From NCBI GenBank assembly GCA_021808665.1, contig JAKBBA010000067.1:1-17486 (forward strand): DNA of 17,486 nucleotides, given 5' to 3'. Both the position numbers and the translations under genes were made by a program. The notes beneath the pieces are model-generated. The model saw only the letters and a list, made by a program, of their open reading frames with translations. It had not been told where the DNA came from and did no database searches. Below, one piece after another: positions 8,403 through 16,737 of this stretch (the stretch's first letter is position 1; the number at the start of each line of letters is the position of its first letter). Source of the stretch: Actinomycetes bacterium (GTDB lineage: Bacteria; Actinomycetota; Acidimicrobiia; Acidimicrobiales; Palsa-688).

Positions 8403-8435
8403 GACGGCCGGGCACCCGTAGGAGACCCGGCCGTC
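8403..8435 (-). terminator. Stem-loop downstream of hppA
   Basis: A perfect 10-bp inverted repeat, GACGGCCGGG at 8403-8412 and CCCGGCCGTC at 8426-8435, encloses a 13-nt loop 33 nt past the hppA stop. It is GC-only in its core and lacks a U-tract. It probably ends the DtxR-hppA transcript before topA. The remaining part of the 177-nt gap (8292-8468) should hold the topA promoter, but I see no convincing -35/-10 pair. Confidence 0.6.
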
Positions 8436-8468
8436 TTAGCTGCCCTCACACTCGCTATAGGGTCTTTC

Positions 8469-10794
<2,326 letters not shown>

Positions 10795-10811
<17 letters not shown>

Positions 10812-11610
10812 CTTCAGAGGGGTCCTTTCTCTTGGTTTCCGATTGTTGGATAAAACTGGCCTCGCCAGCGCGGGGTTGAGCCGTGACCGACCCTTGCGGG
10901 AGGGGCACCGCCCCGGTTAGCTGTTCTTGCACCCGGTGCACGAGGATTAAGCGTGCCAAGTTCTCACCCAGCATCCGCTCGTGCCCGCCGACGGAGACGA
11001 TCATAGGACCACCAAAGGGTTGCTTGTCCACAATCCTCAGTTCGACACCCGGTCGCACACCGAGATCCTCAAGGAATTCCGCTACTTCCGGGTCTGTCGA
11101 CCCGGGCAGAGCTACCACGGCACGGTCACCCGGCCCTAAGTCGTAGAGGGGAGGCATCGTCGGCAGGTCCTCCGTTCCGCTACCAGGTATCGCAAAGCCA
11201 TGAGGGCACGTAGCGGGACGGTCCAAGGCCAAGAAGAGCCGGTCTTCCACTTCCCGCGGCAAAGAGTGCTCGAAAGCCACGGCGAGGCGATCCGCTTCGG
11301 CCCAGGTGTAGCCGAGAAAGTCCGCGAGGAAGCGTTCGACGATCCTGTGACGCCGCACGACTGCGATCGCGACGCGCCTTCCGTCATCGGTGAGGCACAC
11401 CCCGTGGTAAGGGGTGTGCCTCACCAGAAGGCGATCCGCGAGCTTCTTGACAGTCGCCGTCATAGCCCCAGGGGTGACGTGCAGCGACGAGGCAAGGTCC
11501 CCCGTCCGCGCCCCCGAGGGCTCCGAGGCGACGTCGCCTGGGAGTTGCGAGGTGATACGCCAGATCGCTTTCAGCGTCTCGCGCTCAGACTTCGTAAGGG
11601 CCGGATCCAT
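10795..11610 (-). CDS. DtxR/MntR-family metal-dependent regulator with FeoA-like domain
   Basis: This 271-residue protein has the DtxR layout. A winged helix covers about 8-85 (recognition helix near TPGAMTATVKKLADR, 46-60). A dimerisation and metal-binding domain covers about 86-143 (RRHRIVERFL, AFEHSLPREVEDRL, CPHGFAIPG), and an SH3/FeoA-like domain about 155-227. The metal domain aligns with DtxR without gaps. His88, Glu92, Glu114 and His115 are kept, but the DtxR Cys102 / MntR Glu99 position is Val111, the DtxR His98 position is Asp107, and the Met10 position is Glu11. The primary metal site is therefore incomplete or altered. The stop lies 17 nt inside hppA, making the pump its direct operon partner. 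The last 40 residues are extra and unstructured-looking. Family is secure; the metal and the targets are unknown. Confidence 0.85.
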
Positions 11611-11625
11611 AATTTCGCAGCCCGA

Positions 11626-11654
11626 ACATTAGATTTTACTTAGTTAAATGTCAA
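11626..11654 (-). promoter_or_regulatory. Promoter of the DtxR-family gene
   Basis: On the minus strand a perfect -35, TTGACA (11649-11654), is followed by a 17-bp spacer and the -10 TAATGT (11626-11631). The predicted start of transcription near 11619-11620 is only about 10 nt from the ATG at 11610, and no Shine-Dalgarno is present, so the message would be almost leaderless. The -35 lies in the last codons of the DUF4395 gene, so the DtxR-hppA pair can be expressed independently of it. Confidence 0.65.
11629..11647. promoter_or_regulatory. Candidate DtxR/IdeR-like operator
   Basis: TTAGATTTTACTTAGTTAA matches the 19-bp IdeR/DtxR consensus TTAGGTTAGGCTAACCTAA at 12 positions, including TTAG at one end and TAA at the other. 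It covers the spacer and half of the -10 of the promoter at 11626-11654, which is the expected place for autorepression. The dyad is imperfect and the region is AT-rich, so some matches may be fortuitous. Confidence 0.4.
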
Positions 11655-12164
11655 CTGCTTCCCTGCGGAAACTCTCGTTGGCGGCTCACGGGACCAGATG
11701 TTGGAGCACTCCTCACACAGGTCCTGGGGCACGAGACCGATCTTCACACCCAGGGCGAACAACTTGCATCCCAGGCAGAGCCCGAGTCCAGCCTCCAAGC
11801 CGGCGGCAACGCTGAGAGCCCCCAAAGCAAGCTTCGCCTGCCCCGGCTTGCCCGCCCGGTAGTGCAAGACCAAAGCGGTCAGGGATACCGCGAGCCCGAT
11901 AGCCTGGGCGAAACGTTTAGGGGGACCCGGAGTGAACCTGTGGTCCACACTTATTCGAGGAGTCACCACACGAGTGGCTAACAAGCCGAGAGGGCTCAGT
12001 TTCGGTCCGCACGCAACTCGCGACGCGAATCCGTATGCGAGAGGAAACATCAGCCACGGCTGATCGGCAACCGCCGCCGTAGCGGCCATCACGACTACCC
12101 CACCGGCAACTAGTCGGGCAGAAGTCTCGTTGACCTGCTCAGGAAAGCCGATTAACTTGCTCAT
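11640..12164 (-). CDS. DUF4395 family membrane protein
   Basis: This 174-residue protein matches the DUF4395 pattern. It has FPEQVNETSARLVAG near the start, a GPKLSPLGLLATR loop, PGPPKRFAQAIG, and LEAGLGLCLGCKLF near the end. Hydrophobic stretches at about 18-34, 36-52, 85-101 and 109-128 suggest about four membrane helices. Two cysteine pairs are visible, CLGC at 130-133 and CEEC at 150-153. The second pair follows the last hydrophobic stretch and could bind metal or form a redox pair. The family has no established function; members often lie near thioredoxin or sulfurtransferase genes, but none is here. The ATG follows the kinase stop by 45 nt with a poor ribosome site. The following DtxR-family gene has its own promoter inside this gene's 3' end. 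Confidence 0.8.
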   Translation of the reverse strand: MSKLIGFPEQVNETSARLVAGGVVVMAATAAVADQPWLMFPLAYGFASRVACGPKLSPLGLLATRVVTPRISVDHRFTPGPPKRFAQAIGLAVSLTALVLHYRAGKPGQAKLALGALSVAAGLEAGLGLCLGCKLFALGVKIGLVPQDLCEECSNIWSREPPTRVSAGKQLTFN

Positions 12165-12209
12165 TCCGATACTTTATCAGCTTAGTCGCATTTTGGTGTG
12201 TGCTGTCGG

Positions 12210-12704
12210 CTAGTCCCGCTCGACGACGCTCCTGACGATCTCCGTCGTCTCGTCTCCCGAATCAGGACCCCCAAACATGGTCATCCACACCTTGGTCCCC
12301 TGCGGTGTCGATTCGAATCGGAGGTCGTCCACCAGCGACCGGATCAACGGGATCCCGAGTCCGCGTTCGAAGCTGAGCCGCTCGGGATCGGTGACCTCCG
12401 GATGCACCGACAAGGCTGACGGCTTGAAACCCGCCCCGGAATCCGCTATGCAGACCTCAAGCCGGTCGGGTGCCTCCCAGCAGCTTGCGACCACTGGCGC
12501 ATCCAACCCGGCCTTCCGGTTCGCTTCGATCGCATTGGTACACGCCTCTGAGACAGCTAGTTTGAGGTCGTCGATTCGATCTGCAGCCAGGTTGCGCTTT
12601 CCTGTGGCGAGCGAGGCGACCACGAGGCGGACGACTGCTACGTACTCCGGGCGGCTCGGCACCGATAGCTCGATGGACTTGGTCCCAGCCACCACCGACG
12701 CCAC
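12210..12704 (-). CDS. Anti-sigma factor serine kinase, RsbW/SpoIIAB type
   Basis: This 164-residue protein is a GHKL ATPase of the anti-sigma kinase family (HATPase_c_2). These proteins bind a sigma factor or phosphorylate a STAS partner. The N box is Glu53 to Asn57 in SEACTNAIEAN, the G1 box is ADSGAGF (87-93) with Asp88, and the G2 box is RGLGIPLIRSL (114-124), followed by GTKV. The GTG at 12704 comes 3 nt after the STAS stop. A GTG three codons further in (12695) has AGGTGG about 6 nt before it and is an equally good start, which would shorten the protein to 161 residues. Pairing with the STAS gene indicates a partner-switching module; no sigma factor gene is in the window. Streptomyces has a similar kinase next to bldG. 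Confidence 0.88.
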   Translation of the reverse strand: MASVVAGTKSIELSVPSRPEYVAVVRLVVASLATGKRNLAADRIDDLKLAVSEACTNAIEANRKAGLDAPVVASCWEAPDRLEVCIADSGAGFKPSALSVHPEVTDPERLSFERGLGIPLIRSLVDDLRFESTPQGTKVWMTMFGGPDSGDETTEIVRSVVERD

Positions 12705-12707
12705 CTG

Positions 12708-13046
12708 TCAGCCTGCCATAGCGTCTTCGAGGGTGGAACTGATACGAAAGACGCTTGTCAGACCCGTGATATCGAACACCTTGAGCACACGCGGCTGGGT
12801 GCAGACCAAGGCAAGGTCACCGTCGTTGCTCCTAAGTCGCTTCAGACCGCCAACTAGGACTCCAAGGCCAGTGGAATCCAAGAACTCCACTGCTTCAAGA
12901 TCGGCTATCAGCTTTCGGTGACCTTCGCTGACAAGTTCGATCAGTGCCTCACGCAACTTGGGGGCGCTATAGACGTCGAGCTCTCCTCGGACCACGATGA
13001 CCGTGTAGGTGGGGTTGCTGGTATCAACGTTCAGGCCGAGCTCCAC
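12708..13046 (-). CDS. STAS-domain anti-sigma factor antagonist (BldG/SpoIIAA type)
   Basis: This 112-residue single STAS domain has [15 protein letters not shown] at 21-35 and the phosphorylation loop FLDSTGLG, with Ser58 as the predicted target of the neighbouring kinase. When unphosphorylated, such proteins bind the anti-sigma kinase and free its sigma factor. The length is standard. The start is a GTG at 13046. AGGG about 8 nt upstream is the only ribosome-site candidate, and it lies in the loop of a perfect hairpin. The kinase follows after 3 nt, and its translation is probably coupled. The position upstream of hppA/topA matches the Streptomyces bldG neighbourhood as I recall it, so it may be a BldG orthologue, but I do not assign that name. 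Confidence 0.9.
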   Translation of the reverse strand: MELGLNVDTSNPTYTVIVVRGELDVYSAPKLREALIELVSEGHRKLIADLEAVEFLDSTGLGVLVGGLKRLRSNDGDLALVCTQPRVLKVFDITGLTSVFRISSTLEDAMAG

Positions 13047-13048
13047 AC

Positions 13049-13066
13049 GGCAAACCCTAGTTTGCC
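13049..13066 (-). promoter_or_regulatory. Hairpin directly before the STAS start codon
   Basis: GGCAAAC and GTTTGCC form a perfect 7-bp inverted repeat around a 4-nt spacer. On the minus-strand RNA the loop is UAGG, which holds part of the only Shine-Dalgarno-like sequence (AGGG). The GTG start follows the hairpin by 2 nt. It could control STAS translation, act as an operator, or weakly end the preceding gene, whose stop is 7 nt upstream of it. Confidence 0.5.
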
Positions 13067-13072
13067 TGGGAC

Positions 13073-13621
13073 CTACAGGCCAGCGGCCCCGGCGAGGAAC
13101 GCTTCAAGCGATGCAGCAGCCTCCGCGGCCATGGAAACTCGACCTGACGCCACGCCCGGCCCGGAGTCCAACAGGCCTTGGAGAACCGTCTCGCCCTCTA
13201 GCCAGTCGGCGCGGACGTCGCGACTGACAAGCGACAGGGTCCATCGGGTCGAAGAGTCCGATGCTTCGTCGCAAAGAAGTTTGTGGCGTTCGTAAGCGAC
13301 CGCCAGCCGCGGCAGCAGCACCCTGTAGGTGCAGCTCAGGCGGGCCAGCGTCGAATCCAACGCCTCCACAAAGTCGAAAGCTCGAGTTAGCGGAGAACCC
13401 TGGCAGTCGACAAGCTCAGCCCTGTCCACGTCGGCGACCACAGGAAGCCTGTCATTCCACTGCTCCGCTCTCCACGAATGGTGAAAGCTGTGACGGTCGA
13501 AGAGCAGCTTAGGCTGCGGCTCGGGGGTTGAGGCCACCCACGACCCGACGAGCGCGAACATCCTGTTCTCGACCCATTGGTGGCGTGCAACGCGGCGCCC
13601 GGACTCCTCAAGTGTCAACAC
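13073..13621 (-). CDS. Unrecognised helical protein, possibly ferritin-like
   Basis: I do not recognise this 182-residue protein with confidence. It has no signal peptide or membrane helix, and appears alpha-helical throughout. The N-terminal third is rich in aromatic, His and Glu residues: HQWVENRMF at 14-22 and [17 protein letters not shown] at 44-60. A later helix carries [11 protein letters not shown] (109-119), and another DWLEGE (139-144). Acidic and His residues on several helices recall ferritin-like diiron bundles, but no ExxH pair is clear, so this is only a suggestion. The C-terminus is Ala-rich. The GTG start overlaps the TetR stop (GTGTTGA, 7 nt), indicating translational coupling with the regulator. 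The STAS gene starts 26 nt past its stop. Confidence 0.7.
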   Translation of the reverse strand: MLTLEESGRRVARHQWVENRMFALVGSWVASTPEPQPKLLFDRHSFHHSWRAEQWNDRLPVVADVDRAELVDCQGSPLTRAFDFVEALDSTLARLSCTYRVLLPRLAVAYERHKLLCDEASDSSTRWTLSLVSRDVRADWLEGETVLQGLLDSGPGVASGRVSMAAEAAASLEAFLAGAAGL

Positions 13622-14295
13622 GCAGGCAGTCCATTCCCCGGCTTGAGCTCGTCGCTTCGCGCCGAGATACCCTTGTAGAGAAGTTCGAACATCGCATCGA
13701 AGACGTCTTCAGGAGCACCGAAGGGGAACTCCGGCTTACAGATCAGCAGCGACACCATCCCGTGAACCATCATCCACAGCAGTTCGCTCACGCCCAAAAT
13801 GTCGCCCACAGGGGCAAAGCGGCCGAGCTTTACCCCCACTGACAGGTCCGACGCCACAGCCTGCAGACCTGCCATCCCGGCGAGGCGCTCGTCCGTGAAC
13901 CGGTCAGGAGTAGCGTCGGAATGGCTCATCATGAGAATCCGGTAGTGCTCGGGGTTCGCTAGACCCCACTCCAGGTACGCTCGGCCCCGACTGCGTAATC
14001 TGTCCCAAGGGTCCTCTATTCCCGCTGCAGCAGCCGCCATCGCTTTTTCTATGTGCTCGCCCTGACGTTCGCAAACCGCGAAGAGCAGCTCATTACGGTC
14101 AGAAAAATGGAGATAGATCGACGGTGGCGTCACGCCTACGGCGTTGGCTATCGCCCTTATGGAAAGCGAGGACTGATCATTGGTCGCAATCAGCATCTTC
14201 TCAGCCGCCTCGAGAATGTCCTCGCGAAGCTTGTCGCCTTCGCCGCGACGCGACCGAACCCGCCTCGGCGCGGCAACGACCTCGACACCACTCAC
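13615..14295 (-). CDS. TetR-family transcriptional regulator
   Basis: This 226-residue protein has a TetR N-terminal DNA-binding domain at about 25-75. The helix-turn-helix is SIRAIANAVGVTPPSIYLHF (45-64), followed by the usual DRNELLFAV. The C-terminal ligand domain contains DPWDRLRSRGRAYLEWGLANPE-type helices and a WMMVHGMVSL segment, resembling the WHG (TetR_C_33) subgroup. The first 20 residues are basic and probably disordered. The GTG at 14295 is the first available start; AGGAAG lies immediately next to it, too close for an ideal ribosome site, so the true start is uncertain. It is coupled to the downstream unrecognised gene by a 7-nt overlap, and that gene, or the STAS module behind it, is a plausible target. 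The ligand is unknown. Confidence 0.9.
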   Translation of the reverse strand: MSGVEVVAAPRRVRSRRGEGDKLREDILEAAEKMLIATNDQSSLSIRAIANAVGVTPPSIYLHFSDRNELLFAVCERQGEHIEKAMAAAAAGIEDPWDRLRSRGRAYLEWGLANPEHYRILMMSHSDATPDRFTDERLAGMAGLQAVASDLSVGVKLGRFAPVGDILGVSELLWMMVHGMVSLLICKPEFPFGAPEDVFDAMFELLYKGISARSDELKPGNGLPAC

Positions 14296-14299
14296 CTTC

Positions 14300-14368
14300 C
14301 TACTCTAGCGACCGCTGGAGTTGCACCATCTACTCTGCGAGACTGACTGGCCGGCTGGGGAGCTACTC
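14300..14368. repeat. Three CTACTC direct repeats upstream of the TetR gene
   Basis: CTACTC occurs at 14300-14305, 14330-14335 and 14363-14368, spaced 30 and 33 nt apart, in the 78-nt gap between nadE and the TetR gene. The first two share a longer match (CTACTCTAGCGA and CTACTCTGCGA). Spacing near whole DNA turns could suit a regulator, but the units are short. No -35/-10 promoter or terminator is evident in this gap. Confidence 0.25.
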
Positions 14369-14373
14369 GGAGT

Positions 14374-16125
14374 TCACCTATAGCCGTTGGTTATCGGCAC
14401 CCGTCGATCCCTTCCGAAGGCTTTGGCTGTGATCCGGATCCCCGGAGGGGTCTGACGGCGCTTGTACTCTGCCACGTCAACGAGTCGCACCACTTTCGAA
14501 ACCACAGCCTCGTCGAAACCGGCTTCTACGAGATCCGATGCGGTCATGTCTTGCTCTACGTACCCCTCCAGGAGTGGATCCAGAAGATCGTAGGCAGGCA
14601 ACGACTGGTCGTCGCGCTGATCGGGCCTCAACTCCGCCGAAGGCGGCTTGGTCATCACGTCGGGAGGCAGCACAGCATGCGGCCCGGATTGGTCCCTCCA
14701 AGCGCAGAGCTGATAGACGGCAGTCTTCGCGACGTCCTTTATCACGGCGAAGCCGCCCGCAGTGTCCCCGTAAAGCGTCGAGTAACCGACCGCTGCTTCG
14801 CTCTTGTTCCCAGTGGTGAGGACCAGCCACCCCAGCTTGTTCGAGAGTGCCATGAGCAGAAGACCGCGGATCCGGCTCTGGAGGTTCTCTTCGGCCAGCC
14901 CGGGCTGCTCTGAGCTCAGCGTACCAGCGAGTACCTCCAGGAACGCATGGTGGGGCTCCTCAATGGCGATAACGCGAAGTTCTATACCGAGGTTGGCCGC
15001 AAGGCTGCGAGCGTCGTCGAGAGAACCCTGGCTTGAATAACGAGACGGCATAGCCACCCCGTGCACGTGGCCGGCTCCTATTGCGTCGACCGCTACCATC
15101 GCGACCAGGGATGAATCGATACCCCCGGAAAGCCCGATGACGACATCGGTGAAGCCGTTCTTGCACACGTAGTCCCGGGTGCCGAGCACGAGGGCCTGGT
15201 ACATCTCCTCGGGCCGGGCAAGGCGCTCGTGGAGATACGCTCCGATACTGACTGCAACGGCCCCGGGCCGCACCTGGCCCTCCGAACCCGGAGACCTTCG
15301 CGAAGGACTAGCCTGCCAGACCGGGACGACCGGCAACGGGTCGGTGACCGTCCTCCCACGAGGGTCGACGAGACGCTTCCGATAGACGGGGCGGACTTCC
15401 AGGTCGATAATAGACAGCGCCTCTTCGAACTGTGGCAGAGAAGCGACCAACTCACCCCGCTCGTCGAAGACCATGGACGCGCCGTCGAATACGAGTTCGT
15501 CCTGACCGCCGACGCAGTTGACGTAGACAAGAGCACAGCTTGAATCGGCTGCCCGGGTTGCGAGCATGCGCTCCCTGTCGGCCACCCGTCCGACCGAGTA
15601 CGGCGACGCGTTGATGTTGATCATGAGCTCCGCCCCGGCGGCAGCCTGTGCGGAGATAGGACCGGATGGCGTCCAGGCGTCCTCGCAGATCGAAACTCCC
15701 ACCCGGACGCCGCATACGCCGAAAAGTTGGTCCGCTCCAGAACCCGACGCGAAGTATCGCTGCTCGTCGAAGACGCCGTAATTGGGGAGAACCTGTTTGT
15801 GGTACACCCCGCGGACGGCGCCTCCAGCGCAGACGGCCGCAGCGTTGTAGAGGTCAGTCTGCTCGTCGACGAAGCCAACCACAGCGACCAAGCCGGTCGC
15901 GGCTTTCGCTATGTGCTCCAGCGCTCGCCTGTTGTCAGCGACGAACCCTGGCTTTAGCAGGAGGTCTTCGGGTGGGTAACCCGTGACAGCAAGCTCGGGG
16001 AAGACTGCTATGTCGGCAGCGTACGCCTCGGCTTGACCCAGAAGCTGAACCACCTTGGAAGCGTTGGCTTCGAGGTCGCCTACGATAGGGTTGATCTGGG
16101 CGAGTGCGAGACGCAGTCGTGACAC
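14374..16125 (-). CDS. nadE: Glutamine-dependent NAD+ synthetase
   Basis: This 583-residue two-domain enzyme makes NAD+ from deamido-NAD+ and ATP, using ammonia from glutamine. The N-terminal nitrilase-type glutaminase has the triad Glu44 (FPELAVTGYPPEDLLL), Lys110 (HKQVLPNYGVFDE) and Cys147 (SICEDAW). The C-terminal synthetase domain begins near 290 and carries the pyrophosphate loop GLSGGIDSS at 331-339, TGNKSEAAVGY and LYGDTAGGFAVIKD. The length is standard for the shorter bacterial glutamine-dependent form. The GTG at 16125 gives the family N-terminus (LRLALAQINPIVGD). No ribosome site is obvious, as GGAGAGG lies more than 15 nt away. mscL lies upstream with an 87-nt gap. Expression may come from its own unrecognised promoter. 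Confidence 0.95.
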   Translation of the reverse strand: MSRLRLALAQINPIVGDLEANASKVVQLLGQAEAYAADIAVFPELAVTGYPPEDLLLKPGFVADNRRALEHIAKAATGLVAVVGFVDEQTDLYNAAAVCAGGAVRGVYHKQVLPNYGVFDEQRYFASGSGADQLFGVCGVRVGVSICEDAWTPSGPISAQAAAGAELMININASPYSVGRVADRERMLATRAADSSCALVYVNCVGGQDELVFDGASMVFDERGELVASLPQFEEALSIIDLEVRPVYRKRLVDPRGRTVTDPLPVVPVWQASPSRRSPGSEGQVRPGAVAVSIGAYLHERLARPEEMYQALVLGTRDYVCKNGFTDVVIGLSGGIDSSLVAMVAVDAIGAGHVHGVAMPSRYSSQGSLDDARSLAANLGIELRVIAIEEPHHAFLEVLAGTLSSEQPGLAEENLQSRIRGLLLMALSNKLGWLVLTTGNKSEAAVGYSTLYGDTAGGFAVIKDVAKTAVYQLCAWRDQSGPHAVLPPDVMTKPPSAELRPDQRDDQSLPAYDLLDPLLEGYVEQDMTASDLVEAGFDEAVVSKVVRLVDVAEYKRRQTPPGIRITAKAFGRDRRVPITNGYR

Positions 16126-16220
16126 GGTCTGAGCGTAGTCACCTCTCCACCCTTCCCGCGAACGGCCACCCGCCGACCCTTAACTCCGTAGGCAGGAGAG
16201 ACCCCCAGCGGCTCAGACCG
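16125..16220. repeat. 10-bp inverted repeat flanking the mscL-nadE gap
   Basis: CGGTCTGAGC at 16125-16134 touches the nadE start codon, and its exact complement GCTCAGACCG at 16211-16220 covers the mscL stop, 76 nt apart. In a joint mscL-nadE RNA the arms could pair and bring the nadE start into a long-range stem. A 10-bp match at this distance could also be chance. Nothing else is recognisable in the 87-nt gap. Confidence 0.35.
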
Positions 16221-16638
16221 GTTGGACCTCGGCTGTGCAGAACCGGCATCGGCTGGCGGCCTTGGGGATGTCACTCAGGCACTGAGGGCATGCCCTGTCA
16301 GTGCTCTCCGGATCCGGGTTGGCCTGGCGTCGCGCCAGAAGCGTCCGGACGGGGCGGACGACCAGGAAGAACACGACCGCCGCTACCACGACGAAGGTTA
16401 TGGCGTCGTTGATGAGTTGGCCGTACTGGAACACCCCGTGACCGATGGTGAAAGAGAGTGTCGAGAAGGAGTGCGACGTCTTTCCAGGTATGGCCAGAAG
16501 CGACAGTATGAGGCCAACCACGTCCTTGATGACAGCACCGAAGAAGGTAGCGATTATGACAGCGACGGCGAGGTCGATGACGTTACCCTGCATTACAAAG
16601 TCTTTGAACTCCGAGAGTGCCTTGGGCCTGTCAGCCAC
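16213..16638 (-). CDS. mscL: Large-conductance mechanosensitive channel
   Basis: This 141-residue protein forms the pentameric channel that opens under membrane tension to release solutes during osmotic downshock. The conserved N-terminus EFKDFVMQGNVIDLAVAVIIATFFG leads into the first membrane helix (about 18-45). The periplasmic loop spans about 50-74, and the second helix (about 75-98) begins after QYGQLINDAITF. The C-terminus holds a Cys4 zinc-ribbon-like motif, CPQC at 117-120 and CRFC at 131-134, seen in many Gram-positive MscL proteins. The GTG at 16638 is chosen because AGAAAGGA lies about 9 nt upstream and homologues start there. The open frame continues 18 codons further, but that part is the leader region. 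The leader contains interleaved inverted repeats. Confidence 0.93.
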   Translation of the reverse strand: MADRPKALSEFKDFVMQGNVIDLAVAVIIATFFGAVIKDVVGLILSLLAIPGKTSHSFSTLSFTIGHGVFQYGQLINDAITFVVVAAVVFFLVVRPVRTLLARRQANPDPESTDRACPQCLSDIPKAASRCRFCTAEVQPV

Positions 16639-16666
16639 TGTGCTGCATCCTTTCTGTTGTGTACTA

Positions 16667-16722
16667 CCCCGGTTAGACGTGCCACGCCACAACTTTCTGT
16701 CTAACCCTTCGGCGTGGCGGGG
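16667..16722 (-). promoter_or_regulatory. Interleaved inverted repeats in the mscL leader
   Basis: Two perfect 8-bp inverted repeats interlock: GGTTAGAC (16671-16678) with GTCTAACC (16699-16706), and GCCACGCC (16681-16688) with GGCGTGGC (16711-16718). An outer CCCCG (16667-16671) pairs with CGGGG (16718-16722). The crossing arms cannot both form as simple hairpins, so they would make alternative structures or a pseudoknot. The mscL ribosome site is about 20 nt downstream, and the preceding gene's stop is at 16738. The element could be a leader switch, overlapping operators, or a terminator for the upstream gene. Confidence 0.5.
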
Positions 16723-16737
16723 CAGATACTACTTGAC

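Noticed and set aside
12165..12209. Separate promoter for the DUF4395 gene
   Set aside because: TAAAGT is a possible -10, but no acceptable -35 lies at the right distance, so I do not list it as a feature.
16639..16692. An 18-codon N-terminal extension of MscL
   Set aside because: It covers the leader and the ribosome site AGAAAGGA; the extra residues are not part of the MscL N-terminus.
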